DNA of 49,045 nt from Saprospiraceae bacterium (GTDB lineage Bacteria; Bacteroidota; Bacteroidia; Chitinophagales; Saprospiraceae). The notes beneath the pieces were generated by a model, which worked only from the letters and a program-made list of their open reading frames with translations, was not told where the DNA came from and searched no databases. Shown here piece after piece: positions 27,028-35,527 of this stretch. The stretch's first letter is position 1; each line of letters opens with the position of its first letter. The stretch covers positions 1 to 49,045 of the forward strand of contig JANWVR010000061.1 in assembly GCA_025056735.1 (NCBI GenBank), given 5' to 3'. Position numbers and translations under genes: made by a program.

Positions 27028-27573
27028 ATGAAGATATACACCAAGACGGGCGACGCCGGCCAGACGGGGCTTTTCGGAGGCAGTCGGGTGTCGAAAAGCC
27101 ATATCCGCGTTGAAGCCTATGGTACCGTGGACGAGCTGAACGCCTTTATCGGCCTCCTACACGACTCTCTCAGCGAAGAGCCGGTGCGTGTGCTGTTGCA
27201 GCAAATTCAGCATCGGCTCTTTTCTATTGGCGCCGCGCTGGCTGCTGACCCTGCCGGACCGCCGATGCCGCCTGACCTGAAAACCAGTGATATCACTTTG
27301 TTGGAAGAGTCTATAGACGCCATGACTCAAGAACTGCCGCCGTTAAGACATTTCATTCTGCCTGGCGGGTTTCCAACGGTTTCGCTGGCGCATGTGTGCC
27401 GCACCGTCTGCCGGCGCGCCGAGCGCGTTGTAGTAGCGCTGCACGAGCAAGAGACAGCGCCCGAGGGAGTTTTGCAATACCTCAATCGCCTTTCGGATTA
27501 TTTCTTCGTGCTGGCACGCCATTTAGGGCATCAGGCTGGCGTGGAAGAAATCAAATGGACGCCGCGCACTTGA
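27028..27573 (+). CDS. Cob(I)alamin adenosyltransferase, PduO type
   Basis: 181 residues. The ATP-binding opening is MKIYTKTGDAGQTGLFGGSR. It is followed by RVEAYGTVDELNAFIGLL, FILPGGFPTVSLAHVCRTVCRRAER and the closing LNRLSDYFFVLARHLGHQ, the full pattern of the PduO fold. It moves the adenosyl group of ATP to cob(I)alamin, making coenzyme B12. That fits a cell that may use methylmalonyl-CoA mutase, downstream of the carboxylase subunit at 3903-5444. It lies 8 bases after the exported protein and 4 before corA. I searched its upstream region for a B12 riboswitch and did not find one. Confidence 0.93.
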   Translation: MKIYTKTGDAGQTGLFGGSRVSKSHIRVEAYGTVDELNAFIGLLHDSLSEEPVRVLLQQIQHRLFSIGAALAADPAGPPMPPDLKTSDITLLEESIDAMTQELPPLRHFILPGGFPTVSLAHVCRTVCRRAERVVVALHEQETAPEGVLQYLNRLSDYFFVLARHLGHQAGVEEIKWTPRT

Positions 27574-27577
27574 GGCC

Positions 27578-28636
27578 ATGAGTAAGAGACGTCTGAAAAA
27601 AAGTCGCAAAAAAGGGTTGCCGCCCGGCACGTTGGTGTACACGGGCGAGTACACGTCGGTGCGCGTCTCAGTACACGCCACTCGATACAATGAAGCAGAA
27701 TGCTTAGAGCAACACCGCTATTCGACCGAATGGCGACCCGACCCTACCCATGTGCTCTGGGTAGATGTACGCGGCCTGACCGATACTGGCTTAGTGGAGC
27801 GCATAGGCGCTGACCTTGGCCTTCATGCGCTTGCACTGGAGGACGTGCTCAATACGCATCAGCGGCCCAAGATGGAAGAATATGATCAAACGCTGCTATT
27901 CATCGTTCATAACCTGCGCTACGACGTGGGCAGCAGCGAATTGCTCAGCGAGCAAATCGGTGTCTTCTTAGGTCGGCGTTTTGTCGTCTCATTCCAGGAG
28001 CACCCCGATGATACCTTTCAAACCGTACGCGAGCGCATACGCAAAGGCGCCGGCCGCCTGCGCCGAAAAGGCCCTGATTACTTGGCTTACTCCCTACTCG
28101 ACACCGTAGTGGACAACTATTACACCGTCCTGGACGACTTAGAAAGCGGTCTGGCCGAATTGGAGGATCAGATCTATCAGCCCTCGACTACCAACCACCT
28201 TAAGGCCCGTATTTTCAATATCAAACGCGCACTGACCCACTTCCGGCGCTTCCTCATGCCGCTGCGCGACGCCGCCTTGCGCCTGTACCGAACCGAGAGC
28301 GACCTGATTGACGACGCCAGCCGACTCTACCTGCGCGACTTAGCCGACCATGTCGTTCAGATTCTCGATGGCGCCGACAACTGCCGGGAAATTCTGGCGG
28401 GCATCGAAGCGCTCTACCAGGCCGAAATCAGCAACCGCCTGAACAACATCATGCGTCTGCTGACCATCATCAGCACCATCTTCATCCCGCTTTCGTTCGT
28501 CGCTGGCATCTATGGAATGAACTTCGACCATATGCCTGAGTTGCGCTGGCATTATGGCTACTTTGCCGTACTGGGCTTCATGGCGCTTGCGGCGGGAGGG
28601 ATGCTCTTCTATTTTCATAGAAAACGCTGGTTATGA
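27578..28636 (+). CDS. corA: CorA-family magnesium/cobalt transporter
   Basis: 352 residues. The N-terminal cytoplasmic alpha/beta domain carries LALEDVLNTHQRPKMEEYD. A long helical stalk follows (about 140-290). Two C-terminal transmembrane helices flank the signature YGMNF (about residue 312), and the protein ends FHRKRWL. It forms a pentameric inner-membrane channel for Mg2+, possibly also Co2+. Its place 4 bases after the cobalamin adenosyltransferase gene might hint at cobalt, but that is speculation. The stop codon overlaps the ATG of a 21-codon reading frame (28633-28698) of doubtful reality. Confidence 0.93.
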   Translation: MSKRRLKKSRKKGLPPGTLVYTGEYTSVRVSVHATRYNEAECLEQHRYSTEWRPDPTHVLWVDVRGLTDTGLVERIGADLGLHALALEDVLNTHQRPKMEEYDQTLLFIVHNLRYDVGSSELLSEQIGVFLGRRFVVSFQEHPDDTFQTVRERIRKGAGRLRRKGPDYLAYSLLDTVVDNYYTVLDDLESGLAELEDQIYQPSTTNHLKARIFNIKRALTHFRRFLMPLRDAALRLYRTESDLIDDASRLYLRDLADHVVQILDGADNCREILAGIEALYQAEISNRLNNIMRLLTIISTIFIPLSFVAGIYGMNFDHMPELRWHYGYFAVLGFMALAAGGMLFYFHRKRWL

Positions 28637-28645
28637 GACTTTTAG

Positions 28646-28663
28646 GGCCAAACCCGTTTGACC
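28646..28663. repeat. Inverted repeat GGCCAAAC-CC-GTTTGACC, copy 1
   Basis: An 18-base near-palindrome (7 of 8 arm bases pair) lies in the gap after corA. The same core, followed by CGCTAC, recurs at 31346-31363 as a perfect palindrome. A half-like form (GGGCCAAAC then CGCTA) lies on the minus strand near 11499-11513. It could be a small dispersed repeat or a binding site. Confidence 0.35.
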
Positions 28664-28733
28664 GCTACTGGCACGCCTTACTGCCGGAATGGCTTTAGAA
28701 AAACGTAAGAAGGGCCTTATGCGAGGAGCATTG

Positions 28734-29819
28734 CTATTGATCCGACAGCAAACGCCGCACATCCTCCTCGCTTAGCCCGCTCTGAAGTGCCGCCTCCTGT
28801 ATCGAGGCGCCAGACTGCAACAACACTCGAGCCAATCTAAGCGCATTGAGTCGAGCTTGTTTTTGGGCTTCTTCTGCCTGTTTTTTAACCTCTTCTGCTT
28901 GCTGTCGGGCTTGCTCTGCTTGCTGTCGGGCTTGCTCTGCCTGCTGTCGGGCTTGCTCCACTTGTTTTTTGACTTCTCTCAGTTGCCTTCGGGCTTTTTT
29001 TGCAGACTCAGACGCCTGCTGGACATCTTCCTCGCGCTGTTTCAACCGGGCCTCTAAGGCCTCAACAGCAGAGGCATCCATATTTTCCCACTCTTCCTCG
29101 ATGATCTCACGCAGCATATCCTCCTCCAGCAATGGACGCTGCAGGTATTGTGCGATATCCATGAAATCTTTTGGCGGCTTAGGCACTGACAGTTCAAACG
29201 AACGCGGCCCAACCCGTCGTTGGTCGAACAAAGTCAGCAACTGCTCCAGGGGCGTGCTAACCTCATCGGGTAGGCGCTGAACCTGAATGACATAGGTGGT
29301 GTGCGTGAGCAGGTCTAAGAAGTCTGGGCTTTCTACCTGCGCTTCTTCTCCTGTTGAGAGGTCAATCACGCGGTGGTTCACTTTGATGGCGGCATAGGGA
29401 ATATCTCTGAGGTTGTACCCCAAGATGTAGATAGTTATGATGGGCAGCGGTGCATAAGCGACCGCTGCCTCCTCTACGCCACCGGCAGGTTCTTTCACCT
29501 TTTGCATGGGCTGGCCAGCATACACCCACCCTAAATACGAGCGGAAGCGGAGGATGTTGGTAGGCAGTTTTGACTTTTGCAACTCCAGCATGACCTCTTC
29601 TTCCCTGCCACTGGCATCGCGGAGGACGGCACGAAAGTCCATGCGGTATTGCGTCAACCGCCGCTTGCCCCTGCCCGTTTGAACCGTTATCTCCCGCGGA
29701 GCGGGTCGCAGTTGTACTACCTCTTTGTCTAAAATGACCGACAATATCTTTTTGGCCAACTTTTCGTTGGACATTAGATATTTAAACACGTAGTCGGACA
29801 TCGGGTTGGCGATGATCAT
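28734..29819 (-). CDS. Rpn-family PD-(D/E)XK nuclease (recombination-promoting nuclease/putative transposase)
   Basis: 361 residues from ATG 29819. It opens MIIANPMSDYVFKYLMSNEK, typical of the Rpn/PDDEXK_2 family. The nuclease core is near residues 60-90: MDFRAVLRDASG supplies the Asp, and EVMLELQKSK gives the E-x-Q/K part. After about residue 245 a long coiled coil follows with repeated QARQQAE units, then a small helical end with LRLARVLLQSGASIQE. Rpn relatives in enterobacteria raise recombination and cut DNA; the Bacteroidota forms are little studied. A -7 box sits 5 bases before the ATG, so the mRNA may be leaderless. Confidence 0.88.
   Translation of the reverse strand: MIIANPMSDYVFKYLMSNEKLAKKILSVILDKEVVQLRPAPREITVQTGRGKRRLTQYRMDFRAVLRDASGREEEVMLELQKSKLPTNILRFRSYLGWVYAGQPMQKVKEPAGGVEEAAVAYAPLPIITIYILGYNLRDIPYAAIKVNHRVIDLSTGEEAQVESPDFLDLLTHTTYVIQVQRLPDEVSTPLEQLLTLFDQRRVGPRSFELSVPKPPKDFMDIAQYLQRPLLEEDMLREIIEEEWENMDASAVEALEARLKQREEDVQQASESAKKARRQLREVKKQVEQARQQAEQARQQAEQARQQAEEVKKQAEEAQKQARLNALRLARVLLQSGASIQEAALQSGLSEEDVRRLLSDQ
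28894..28956 (-). repeat. Three tandem 21-bp units encoding coiled-coil heptads
   Basis: Units at 28894-28914, 28915-28935 and 28936-28956 are identical except for one base in the third. Each encodes seven residues of the form ARQQAEQ. In-frame 21-bp units allow gain or loss of heptads without a frameshift. Confidence 0.85.
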
Positions 29820-29823
29820 ACAG

Positions 29824-29831
29824 CAAAAGTA
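29824..29831 (-). promoter_or_regulatory. -7 box (TACTTTTG) directly before the Rpn start codon
   Basis: TACTTTTG on the minus strand ends 5 bases before the ATG at 29819. Transcription would then begin at or next to the start codon. Confidence 0.5.
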
Positions 29832-29856
29832 GCGCTTAAGGCATTTTTATGGGCGG

Positions 29857-31113
29857 TTATTGACGCATTATTTTTTGGGTGCCCCAAACGCCAGAGGCAC
29901 TGCGCAACAGCGCCATATACACCCCTGCAGGAATGTCCGGTATTGTTGTTTCGCAGGTATTGGGCCCATTTAGGCGCGCTCTCGACACTTCGCGGCCTTG
30001 AAGGTCGAACAGCAATAAGTCAAAGGCGCTATCGGGGGACTCGGCGGGTAATTGCACCCAAATGCGGCCTTCTGAGACGGGATTGGGGTAGATGCTCCAG
30101 GCTCCGACACTAGGAGCGGGCGTCTCGGTGTTGGTGGTTTTCTCCGGGTCGGGCTGGTAGCAGGTGAGGTGTTCGAGCAGGGCACAGGCGCGCATCCAGT
30201 AGTCGTTGAGCGGCTGCGCGTAGGCGGCGTTTTCGTAGATGTTGGTATGGCCGCCGCCAGGTATGGTTTTCAGGTACGACCATGTGCCGGCTTGCAGTGC
30301 CTTGGGGTGCAACACGCCGCTGCCCTCTAAGTAAGCCAGGCCTGCGGCCACCCCTGTCGTGTAGGGCACAGTAGCGTCGGCTGTGCCGTGTATGCTGGCC
30401 ACAGGCGGCTCGTCGGCGCGAATCCAGCCGCGGCGATACAGACCACCCGAAAGGTTGAGCACCGCACCCACTGCCGAGGAGTACTGCTGATTGGTAGGGC
30501 TACCGCTGTTGCCTTCCAAACCGCCATTGTTGGCGATAAGCGCCTGCATGAACGGCGGGATATCGTCGTCTTTATCCAAAAAAGCTGTATGCAAAGCCGT
30601 TACGGCGCCCGCCGAGTATCCGCCCACGTAGATGTGCTCCACATCGGCGCGAAAGCGATTCTGGGTAGCTGCGTCTTCCCGAAAGTAACGCACAGCTGCC
30701 TTCATGTCGCCCACGGCCTTTACAGCCGTGTCCATGATCTTGGTCGAGTCGGGGAAGCCCAAAGGGAAGACTGGATAGAGCCGATACTGAATGGAAGCCG
30801 CCACATAGCCGCGTCGTGCCAACAGCTCGCACCAGCGCGCCATGTCGGATTTGTTGCCAAAAATAAAACTGCCGCCATGCGCCAGTACCACCACTGGACG
30901 CTTCTTCGCCGTATCGCCTTGCGGCTCATAGACATCCATCGAGAGGGTTATCGTCTGCCCCAATTGGTTGATGGCAGTGGCATAGGGCACGGTCGTTCGC
31001 TGAAAACTGGCAAACACAGGCATTTTATAGCGAACGCCGTTGCACGAGGTGTTCTGGGCTGAGGTTGAACAAACAACTGTCAATAGGAGCAGACAGAGTA
31101 GAAAAAAGCGCAT
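29857..31113 (-). CDS. Secreted alpha/beta hydrolase (esterase/lipase-like) with T9SS type A sorting domain
   Basis: 418 residues from ATG 31113; a GTG six bases upstream is possible. The signal peptide is MRFFLLCLLLLTVVCSTSAQ. The hydrolase domain (about 40-310) has the HGG oxyanion motif in VVVLAHGGSFIFGN, the nucleophile elbow GYSAG in YVGGYSAGAVTAL, and a likely catalytic His in GGGHTNIY. The last 75 residues (WSIYPNPVSEGRIWVQLP, DLQGREVSRARL, IPAGVYMALL, ending KIMRQ) are a T9SS type A sorting domain. The product should be exported across the outer membrane and either kept on the surface or released. The substrate is unknown; the fold suits carboxyl or acyl esters. Confidence 0.9.
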   Translation of the reverse strand: MRFFLLCLLLLTVVCSTSAQNTSCNGVRYKMPVFASFQRTTVPYATAINQLGQTITLSMDVYEPQGDTAKKRPVVVLAHGGSFIFGNKSDMARWCELLARRGYVAASIQYRLYPVFPLGFPDSTKIMDTAVKAVGDMKAAVRYFREDAATQNRFRADVEHIYVGGYSAGAVTALHTAFLDKDDDIPPFMQALIANNGGLEGNSGSPTNQQYSSAVGAVLNLSGGLYRRGWIRADEPPVASIHGTADATVPYTTGVAAGLAYLEGSGVLHPKALQAGTWSYLKTIPGGGHTNIYENAAYAQPLNDYWMRACALLEHLTCYQPDPEKTTNTETPAPSVGAWSIYPNPVSEGRIWVQLPAESPDSAFDLLLFDLQGREVSRARLNGPNTCETTIPDIPAGVYMALLRSASGVWGTQKIMRQ

Positions 31114-31176
31114 AACCACAAGAGCATTTTTTTATGAAAAAATAGAGCAGATAACGTCAAATTTTCGCCTTCGCCC

Positions 31177-31184
31177 CAAAGTTA
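31177..31184 (-). promoter_or_regulatory. -7 box (TAACTTTG) for the secreted hydrolase gene
   Basis: TAACTTTG on the minus strand matches TAnnTTTG; the leader to ATG 31113 would be about 60 bases. Confidence 0.45.
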
Positions 31185-31242
31185 AGGCAAAATGAACAAA
31201 CGAGCCGCATGACGGAGGCTGCCAGAGGAACGCTGCATGTCC

Positions 31243-31250
31243 TACTTTTG
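31243..31250 (+). promoter_or_regulatory. -7 box (TACTTTTG) for the lipoprotein/large barrel genes
   Basis: TACTTTTG lies after the earliest in-frame ATG (31237), which therefore cannot be the start if this promoter is used. Later ATGs at 31273, 31300, 31324 and 31339 remain. Confidence 0.5.
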
Positions 31251-31338
31251 CCGCAGATATGGCTACGGAGGAATGGAAGGCTATTTCCGAGGCGAGACGA
31301 TGCTGAGCGGCATTAAAGCAGGCATGTTTAGGCCAGAC

Positions 31339-31680
31339 ATGGTCGGGCCAAACAAGTTTGGCCGCTACGGGGTGGTGGCGATTTTGGCACTTTTAGCAGT
31401 TGTCGGGGCCGGATGTGGCGGCGACAAGGAGCGCATCGTTGAGGAAAAGGTGGCGGAGCGTTTGGCCGAATTTCGCAAACGGGAGACCGAGAAATGTCGT
31501 CAGGCGTTGCTGGCGGAGGCGGAGCGCTTGGTGGACTCTCTGCTTTTGGCCGAGGCCATGCGCGAAGTGGCGGACTCGTTGCGCCAGCTGCGCCCGCCCA
31601 AACCGGTGAAACCTCCTCTGTTGCCACCCTGGGACTCCTTGCCCGTTCGGCCGATATTTTTGGATACTACCCGCCAGTAA
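31339..31680 (+). CDS. Small lipoprotein with charged coiled-coil region, function unknown
   Basis: 113 residues from ATG 31339, chosen because it gives a normal 25-residue lipoprotein signal (MVGPNKFGRYGVVAILALLA, then lipobox VGAGC). Longer starts at 31273 or 31300 remain possible, and the promoter spacing would favour 31273. After the acylated Cys comes a highly charged helix, probably coiled coil (KERIVEEKVAERLAEFRKRE), then a Pro-rich tail (RPPKPVKPPLLPPW). I recognise no family. It precedes the 1197-residue outer membrane protein by 89 bases on the same strand, so the two may work together as a barrel plus lipoprotein pair; that is inference. Confidence 0.65.
   Translation: MVGPNKFGRYGVVAILALLAVVGAGCGGDKERIVEEKVAERLAEFRKRETEKCRQALLAEAERLVDSLLLAEAMREVADSLRQLRPPKPVKPPLLPPWDSLPVRPIFLDTTRQ
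31346..31363. repeat. Perfect inverted repeat GGCCAAAC-AA-GTTTGGCC, copy 2
   Basis: Eight-base arms with a 2-base spacer, followed by GCTAC. It lies within the start of the lipoprotein gene and matches 28646-28663 in 15 of 18 bases, with further matches on the right side. Confidence 0.4.
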
Positions 31681-31769
31681 AAACACGTCCGCGCCTCGCA
31701 CAGGCAACGCTGCTGACTGCAGGCGCGTCCCCTGTAAGTCGCCACTGTACACCGCGCTTAACGCAAGCG

Positions 31770-34700
31770 ATGCGAGCACTTTTTTCTTGCTGGCGCCTCC
31801 TGCTTTGGATAGGAGTTAACGCTCAGACGATGACCGAGAGCGCTGCCCAAACGCCTGTCGGTCTGCCCCTATCAAACCTTCGATGGCGGGTTGTCGAAGC
31901 GTATGTGCCGGTGCAAGCGCTCGACTCGTTCACGGTGGCGCCCAACTTAGTCGCCGTGCAGGACTCGGCTACCGGACAGCCTATAGACCCGTCGCTGTTT
32001 CGCCTGGAAAACAACCTGCTCTACACCGATACAGCGCGTTTGCGCGCCTCAGTGCCCCAGGTTGTTCGGTTGCGCGTAGCGTACAGGGTTTTGCCCGTCA
32101 ATCTGGCTCAACCCGTGTTCCGGTTGGATACGGCCATCATCCGCCGCGCGGGCAAGCCCAACGACATTGCCTACGATTATCGCCCATTTCAGCCCACAGT
32201 GCTTCCCTGGGAGACGGGCGCGCTGCGCACTCATGGCGCTTACGTGCGCGGTATTGGCTTAGGCAACAACCAAAACCTGACGTTCAATTCCAATCTCAAC
32301 CTGCAATTGGAGGGCCGGTTGGGCAACGACATCGAAGTGGCTGCTGCGCTTTCGGACAATTCCATCCCGCTGCAGCCCGACGGCACAACGCGCCAGCTGC
32401 AGGAATTCGACCGCATTTTCCTTCAACTGCGCCGTCGAAATGTGGCCCTGACAGCGGGCGATCTCGACCTGACGCGGCCGAGCGGCTATTTTTCCAACTA
32501 TTTCAAGCGTGTACAGGGCGCTATGGTGCGCTGGCAACCCGCCAGCCCCGGCCAGCCTGAGGTGCGCACAGCCATGTCGGTGTCGCGAGGGAAGTTCCAA
32601 CGCCAGCTCATCACGGGCCAGGAGGGCAACCAGGGGCCATACCGCTTGCAGGGCGCCAATGGCGAGCGTTTCATCATCGTCCTGGCCGGCACGGAAAAGG
32701 TTTTCTTAGACGGCATGCTGCTGCGCCGCGGCCTGGAGGACGACTACGTAATAGACTACAATTTGGGCGAACTCACGTTCACGCATCGCCGCCTTCTTTC
32801 CAAAGACAGCCGGATTATCGTTGAATTTGAGTACGCTGTACAGACCTATCTGCGCTCGACGGCCCTAGCTGAGGTGGAGCAGCGCCTCGGCCCGGGTCGT
32901 GTATATCTGCACGCTTATTCCGAGGAGGACAGTCGTACAGCCGGCAGTGCCCGCGATCTGGCCCCTGAGCACATCCAACGTTTGGCCGAAGTGGGCAACG
33001 ACGTGCAAAAGGCCTACGCCACAGGCATTGACACGCTGCCCGCCGAGGCTGCGCTCGATCCCACGCGCGTGTGGTATGCGGAGGCAGACACCGTCGTTTG
33101 CGGGCAAACAGTGCGCTTTCTACGCTACACCACCGATCCGACGCAGGCGCGCTTTACCGCGCGTTTCAGCGAAGTGCCGCGAGGCCAGGGCAACTACGTA
33201 CAGGAGACCACCGGCGCCAATGGCCGCGTATTCCGCTGGGTGGCGCCCGACCCCATCAGCTGCCAGCCGCAGGGAAATTTTGAACCCATTGTGCGCCTCA
33301 TCGCTCCCGAAAGCCGCCAGCTCTTTGCCGCAGGCGGAGAGTGGAAGCCTACTGGAGGAACACACATACACGCAGAGGCCGCGCTCAGCCGATACGATCG
33401 CAACCGTTTTTCGCCGATAGGCAACGCGGAGAACACGAGCTGGGCCGCATTTGCGCATCTGCGCCACCAGCTGCTCCCTGCCATGGCCCGGCAAGCCGGC
33501 TGGAGCCTGCAGGCAACGGCTACCTACGAACACGCGGCCCGCAACTTCGCTCCACTCAATCCTTACCGCCCTGCCGAATTCTCGCGCGAGTGGAACCTCT
33601 CCGGCACCGATAGCACCGTCGCCGAGCACTGGGGGCGCGCCAGCATTGCCCTCCAGCGCCAGCAGTGGGGCAGCGTGCGCTACGACTTCGGCGCTTTTGC
33701 ACGCCCAGGCCATTACAACGGCCAACGACACCTGTCGCATTGGCGTTGGCAACGCAACGGCTTCGACGGAATGTTAGAAACCAACGTGCTGTTTTCGCAA
33801 ACACCCGCTGAAAACACGCGCTTTTCCAGACCCAAATTCGATTTGAATAAAACGTTTTTCTCCTCCGACAAAAAACCGCTCGTGAAGATCGGCCTCTACG
33901 GCGAACGCGAGCAAAATGAGCGCCGCATCAGGGCCACCGACTCGCTTCAGGCCTTGAGCTTCTGGTACGACCTGGGCCGTGCCTACGTCGAGTGGGGCAA
34001 CGAGGGCGCTCCCTGGCGATGGAATGCCAGCTGGATGCGCCGCAACGATTATGCGCCCGTGGGCAAGGGCTTCTCCCAAAACACCGCCGTGGACGAAGCC
34101 AACCTGAATGGCGCCTGGAACCGACCAGCGCCCACCCCAGGAAGAGCCACCCATCAGGTCAACTGGAACCTCTCCTGGCGGCAACTGCGCATCAAAGACC
34201 CGGAACTCACTGCGCTGAAGCCTCAACAGACGTATTTAGGACGCTTAGACTACTCAGCTAACTTCTGGAAAAACGCGCTGACCCTGACCTGTGGCTATGA
34301 GGTCGGCTCGGGCCAGACGCCGCGCATCGAATACACCTACCTGCGCGTCAACCCTGGCGAGGGGCAGTACACCTGGGTGGACCGCAACCAGGACAGCGTG
34401 CTGACCTTAGATGAAATGGAACTGGCCGTCTTCGCCGACCAGGCCAACTACGTCCGCATTGGCGTTACTACGCCAGATTACCTGCCCACCCTCAACACTG
34501 CTTACAACCAGAGTGTGCGCATTGAGCCGCGCCTCCTGGGCATCTCGCGCCAAAAACGCTGGCTGTACCGCCTGAGCAAGCTATCGCTGCAAAGCAACCT
34601 GCAGCTGTCGCGGCGCATGTTAGCCAGCGCTGCAAACGGACAAGTGTGGAACCCATTCGATTTCGACATTGCCGACTCTGCGCTGGTGGCCCTGTCGGCA

Positions 34701-35363
34701 GTGTCGCGTCAGGCGCTTTACGTCAACCGCGCCGACCCCCGTTGGGACGCCTTTGTTGCTTTCACCGACAATCGCCAACGCACAGCCCTCACCGTCGGCG
34801 CCGAAAGCCGCCGCTTAGCCGAACTCACCTGGCACGGACGCCTCAACCTGAGTACTCACTGGACGACAGAACTCGACCTTTCCCGAGGCCAGCGCCGCAA
34901 CGATAGCGAACTGTTCAGCAACCGCCGCTTCGACATTCGCTTTGGCAAAATCACGCCCAGACTCACCTGGATACCCCTAACCGTGTTCCGCCTGTCGGCC
35001 CAGTACACCTTCTTTCAGGGCAAAAACGCACCACCCGCCGCCGAAAATGCCCGCCAGCACTCCTGGGGAGCCGAACTCACGTGGGCGCCCGCCAGTCCGC
35101 CCAATAGCAACGGCTTTCGCGCCGCCACCAACATCCGCGCTCGCGCCAGCTTAGCCAATATTGCTTTCAATGGCGCCATCAACTCGCCCGTCGCTTTTGC
35201 TATGCTGGAAGGCCTCCAAAACGGGCGCAATTACCTCTGGGGGCTTCAACTTGACCGGCAACTGTCGAAAACCATGCAGATCAGCCTCCTCTACGATGGT
35301 CGAAAAACAGGCGAAAACCGCGTCATCCACACCGCCAGAGCGCAGGTGCGGGCTGTCTTCTGA
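31770..35363 (+). CDS. Very large predicted outer membrane beta-barrel protein, unassigned family
   Basis: 1197 residues from ATG 31770, where a signal peptide begins (MRALFSCWRLLLWIGVNAQ); the frame is open upstream but lacks a signal there. An N-terminal beta domain of about 110 residues is followed by a conserved-looking block: YVRGIGLGNNQNLTFNSNLN, then NDIEVAAALSDNSIPLQPDG, then TRQLQEFDRIFLQL. The remaining 900 or so residues alternate polar and aromatic residues like barrel strands and end in RAQVRAVF with a terminal Phe. No TonB plug or T9SS sorting domain is seen. The block reminds me of parts of SprA-like surface proteins of Bacteroidota, but the protein is about half SprA length. 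I give no gene name. Confidence 0.75.
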   Translation: MRALFSCWRLLLWIGVNAQTMTESAAQTPVGLPLSNLRWRVVEAYVPVQALDSFTVAPNLVAVQDSATGQPIDPSLFRLENNLLYTDTARLRASVPQVVRLRVAYRVLPVNLAQPVFRLDTAIIRRAGKPNDIAYDYRPFQPTVLPWETGALRTHGAYVRGIGLGNNQNLTFNSNLNLQLEGRLGNDIEVAAALSDNSIPLQPDGTTRQLQEFDRIFLQLRRRNVALTAGDLDLTRPSGYFSNYFKRVQGAMVRWQPASPGQPEVRTAMSVSRGKFQRQLITGQEGNQGPYRLQGANGERFIIVLAGTEKVFLDGMLLRRGLEDDYVIDYNLGELTFTHRRLLSKDSRIIVEFEYAVQTYLRSTALAEVEQRLGPGRVYLHAYSEEDSRTAGSARDLAPEHIQRLAEVGNDVQKAYATGIDTLPAEAALDPTRVWYAEADTVVCGQTVRFLRYTTDPTQARFTARFSEVPRGQGNYVQETTGANGRVFRWVAPDPISCQPQGNFEPIVRLIAPESRQLFAAGGEWKPTGGTHIHAEAALSRYDRNRFSPIGNAENTSWAAFAHLRHQLLPAMARQAGWSLQATATYEHAARNFAPLNPYRPAEFSREWNLSGTDSTVAEHWGRASIALQRQQWGSVRYDFGAFARPGHYNGQRHLSHWRWQRNGFDGMLETNVLFSQTPAENTRFSRPKFDLNKTFFSSDKKPLVKIGLYGEREQNERRIRATDSLQALSFWYDLGRAYVEWGNEGAPWRWNASWMRRNDYAPVGKGFSQNTAVDEANLNGAWNRPAPTPGRATHQVNWNLSWRQLRIKDPELTALKPQQTYLGRLDYSANFWKNALTLTCGYEVGSGQTPRIEYTYLRVNPGEGQYTWVDRNQDSVLTLDEMELAVFADQANYVRIGVTTPDYLPTLNTAYNQSVRIEPRLLGISRQKRWLYRLSKLSLQSNLQLSRRMLASAANGQVWNPFDFDIADSALVALSAVSRQALYVNRADPRWDAFVAFTDNRQRTALTVGAESRRLAELTWHGRLNLSTHWTTELDLSRGQRRNDSELFSNRRFDIRFGKITPRLTWIPLTVFRLSAQYTFFQGKNAPPAAENARQHSWGAELTWAPASPPNSNGFRAATNIRARASLANIAFNGAINSPVAFAMLEGLQNGRNYLWGLQLDRQLSKTMQISLLYDGRKTGENRVIHTARAQVRAVF

Positions 35364-35365
35364 GA

Positions 35366-35410
35366 GCCCGCAACTATGAAATCTTCTTGCGCGGTCGGGC
35401 GCAACTTTTT
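35366..35410 (+). terminator. Weak terminator-like hairpin after the large barrel gene
   Basis: GCCCG at 35366-35370 pairs with CGGGC at 35396-35400, and a run of five T's follows at 35406-35410. The stem is short and the loop is 25 bases, so this is only a candidate. Confidence 0.3.
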
Positions 35411-35527
35411 GCCAATCTTAACAAAAAAATATCGGCTGCATTGCAACTTATGCGCCATGCAAGTTGTCTAATTGTTTAATAGAAAATGCCAGCTGATTTT
35501 TTGGATATTCAACATACGGCTTTGACC

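Noticed and set aside
28669-28686. TGGCACGCCTTACTGCC as a sigma-54 promoter
   Set aside because: The GG to GC distance is one base too long, and no gene starts downstream on that strand.
28633-28698. 21-codon frame overlapping the corA stop
   Set aside because: No family, no conserved start signal; it coincides with the palindromic repeat, so I list it only there.
30388-31062. 224-codon plus-strand frame opposite the secreted hydrolase
   Set aside because: The minus strand has catalytic motifs, signal peptide and sorting domain; the plus-strand product shows no family pattern.
31883-32560. 225-codon frame overlapping the large barrel gene in another frame
   Set aside because: Its translation is rich in Arg, Ala and Ser as expected for an out-of-frame reading of GC-rich DNA, and the barrel frame is continuous.
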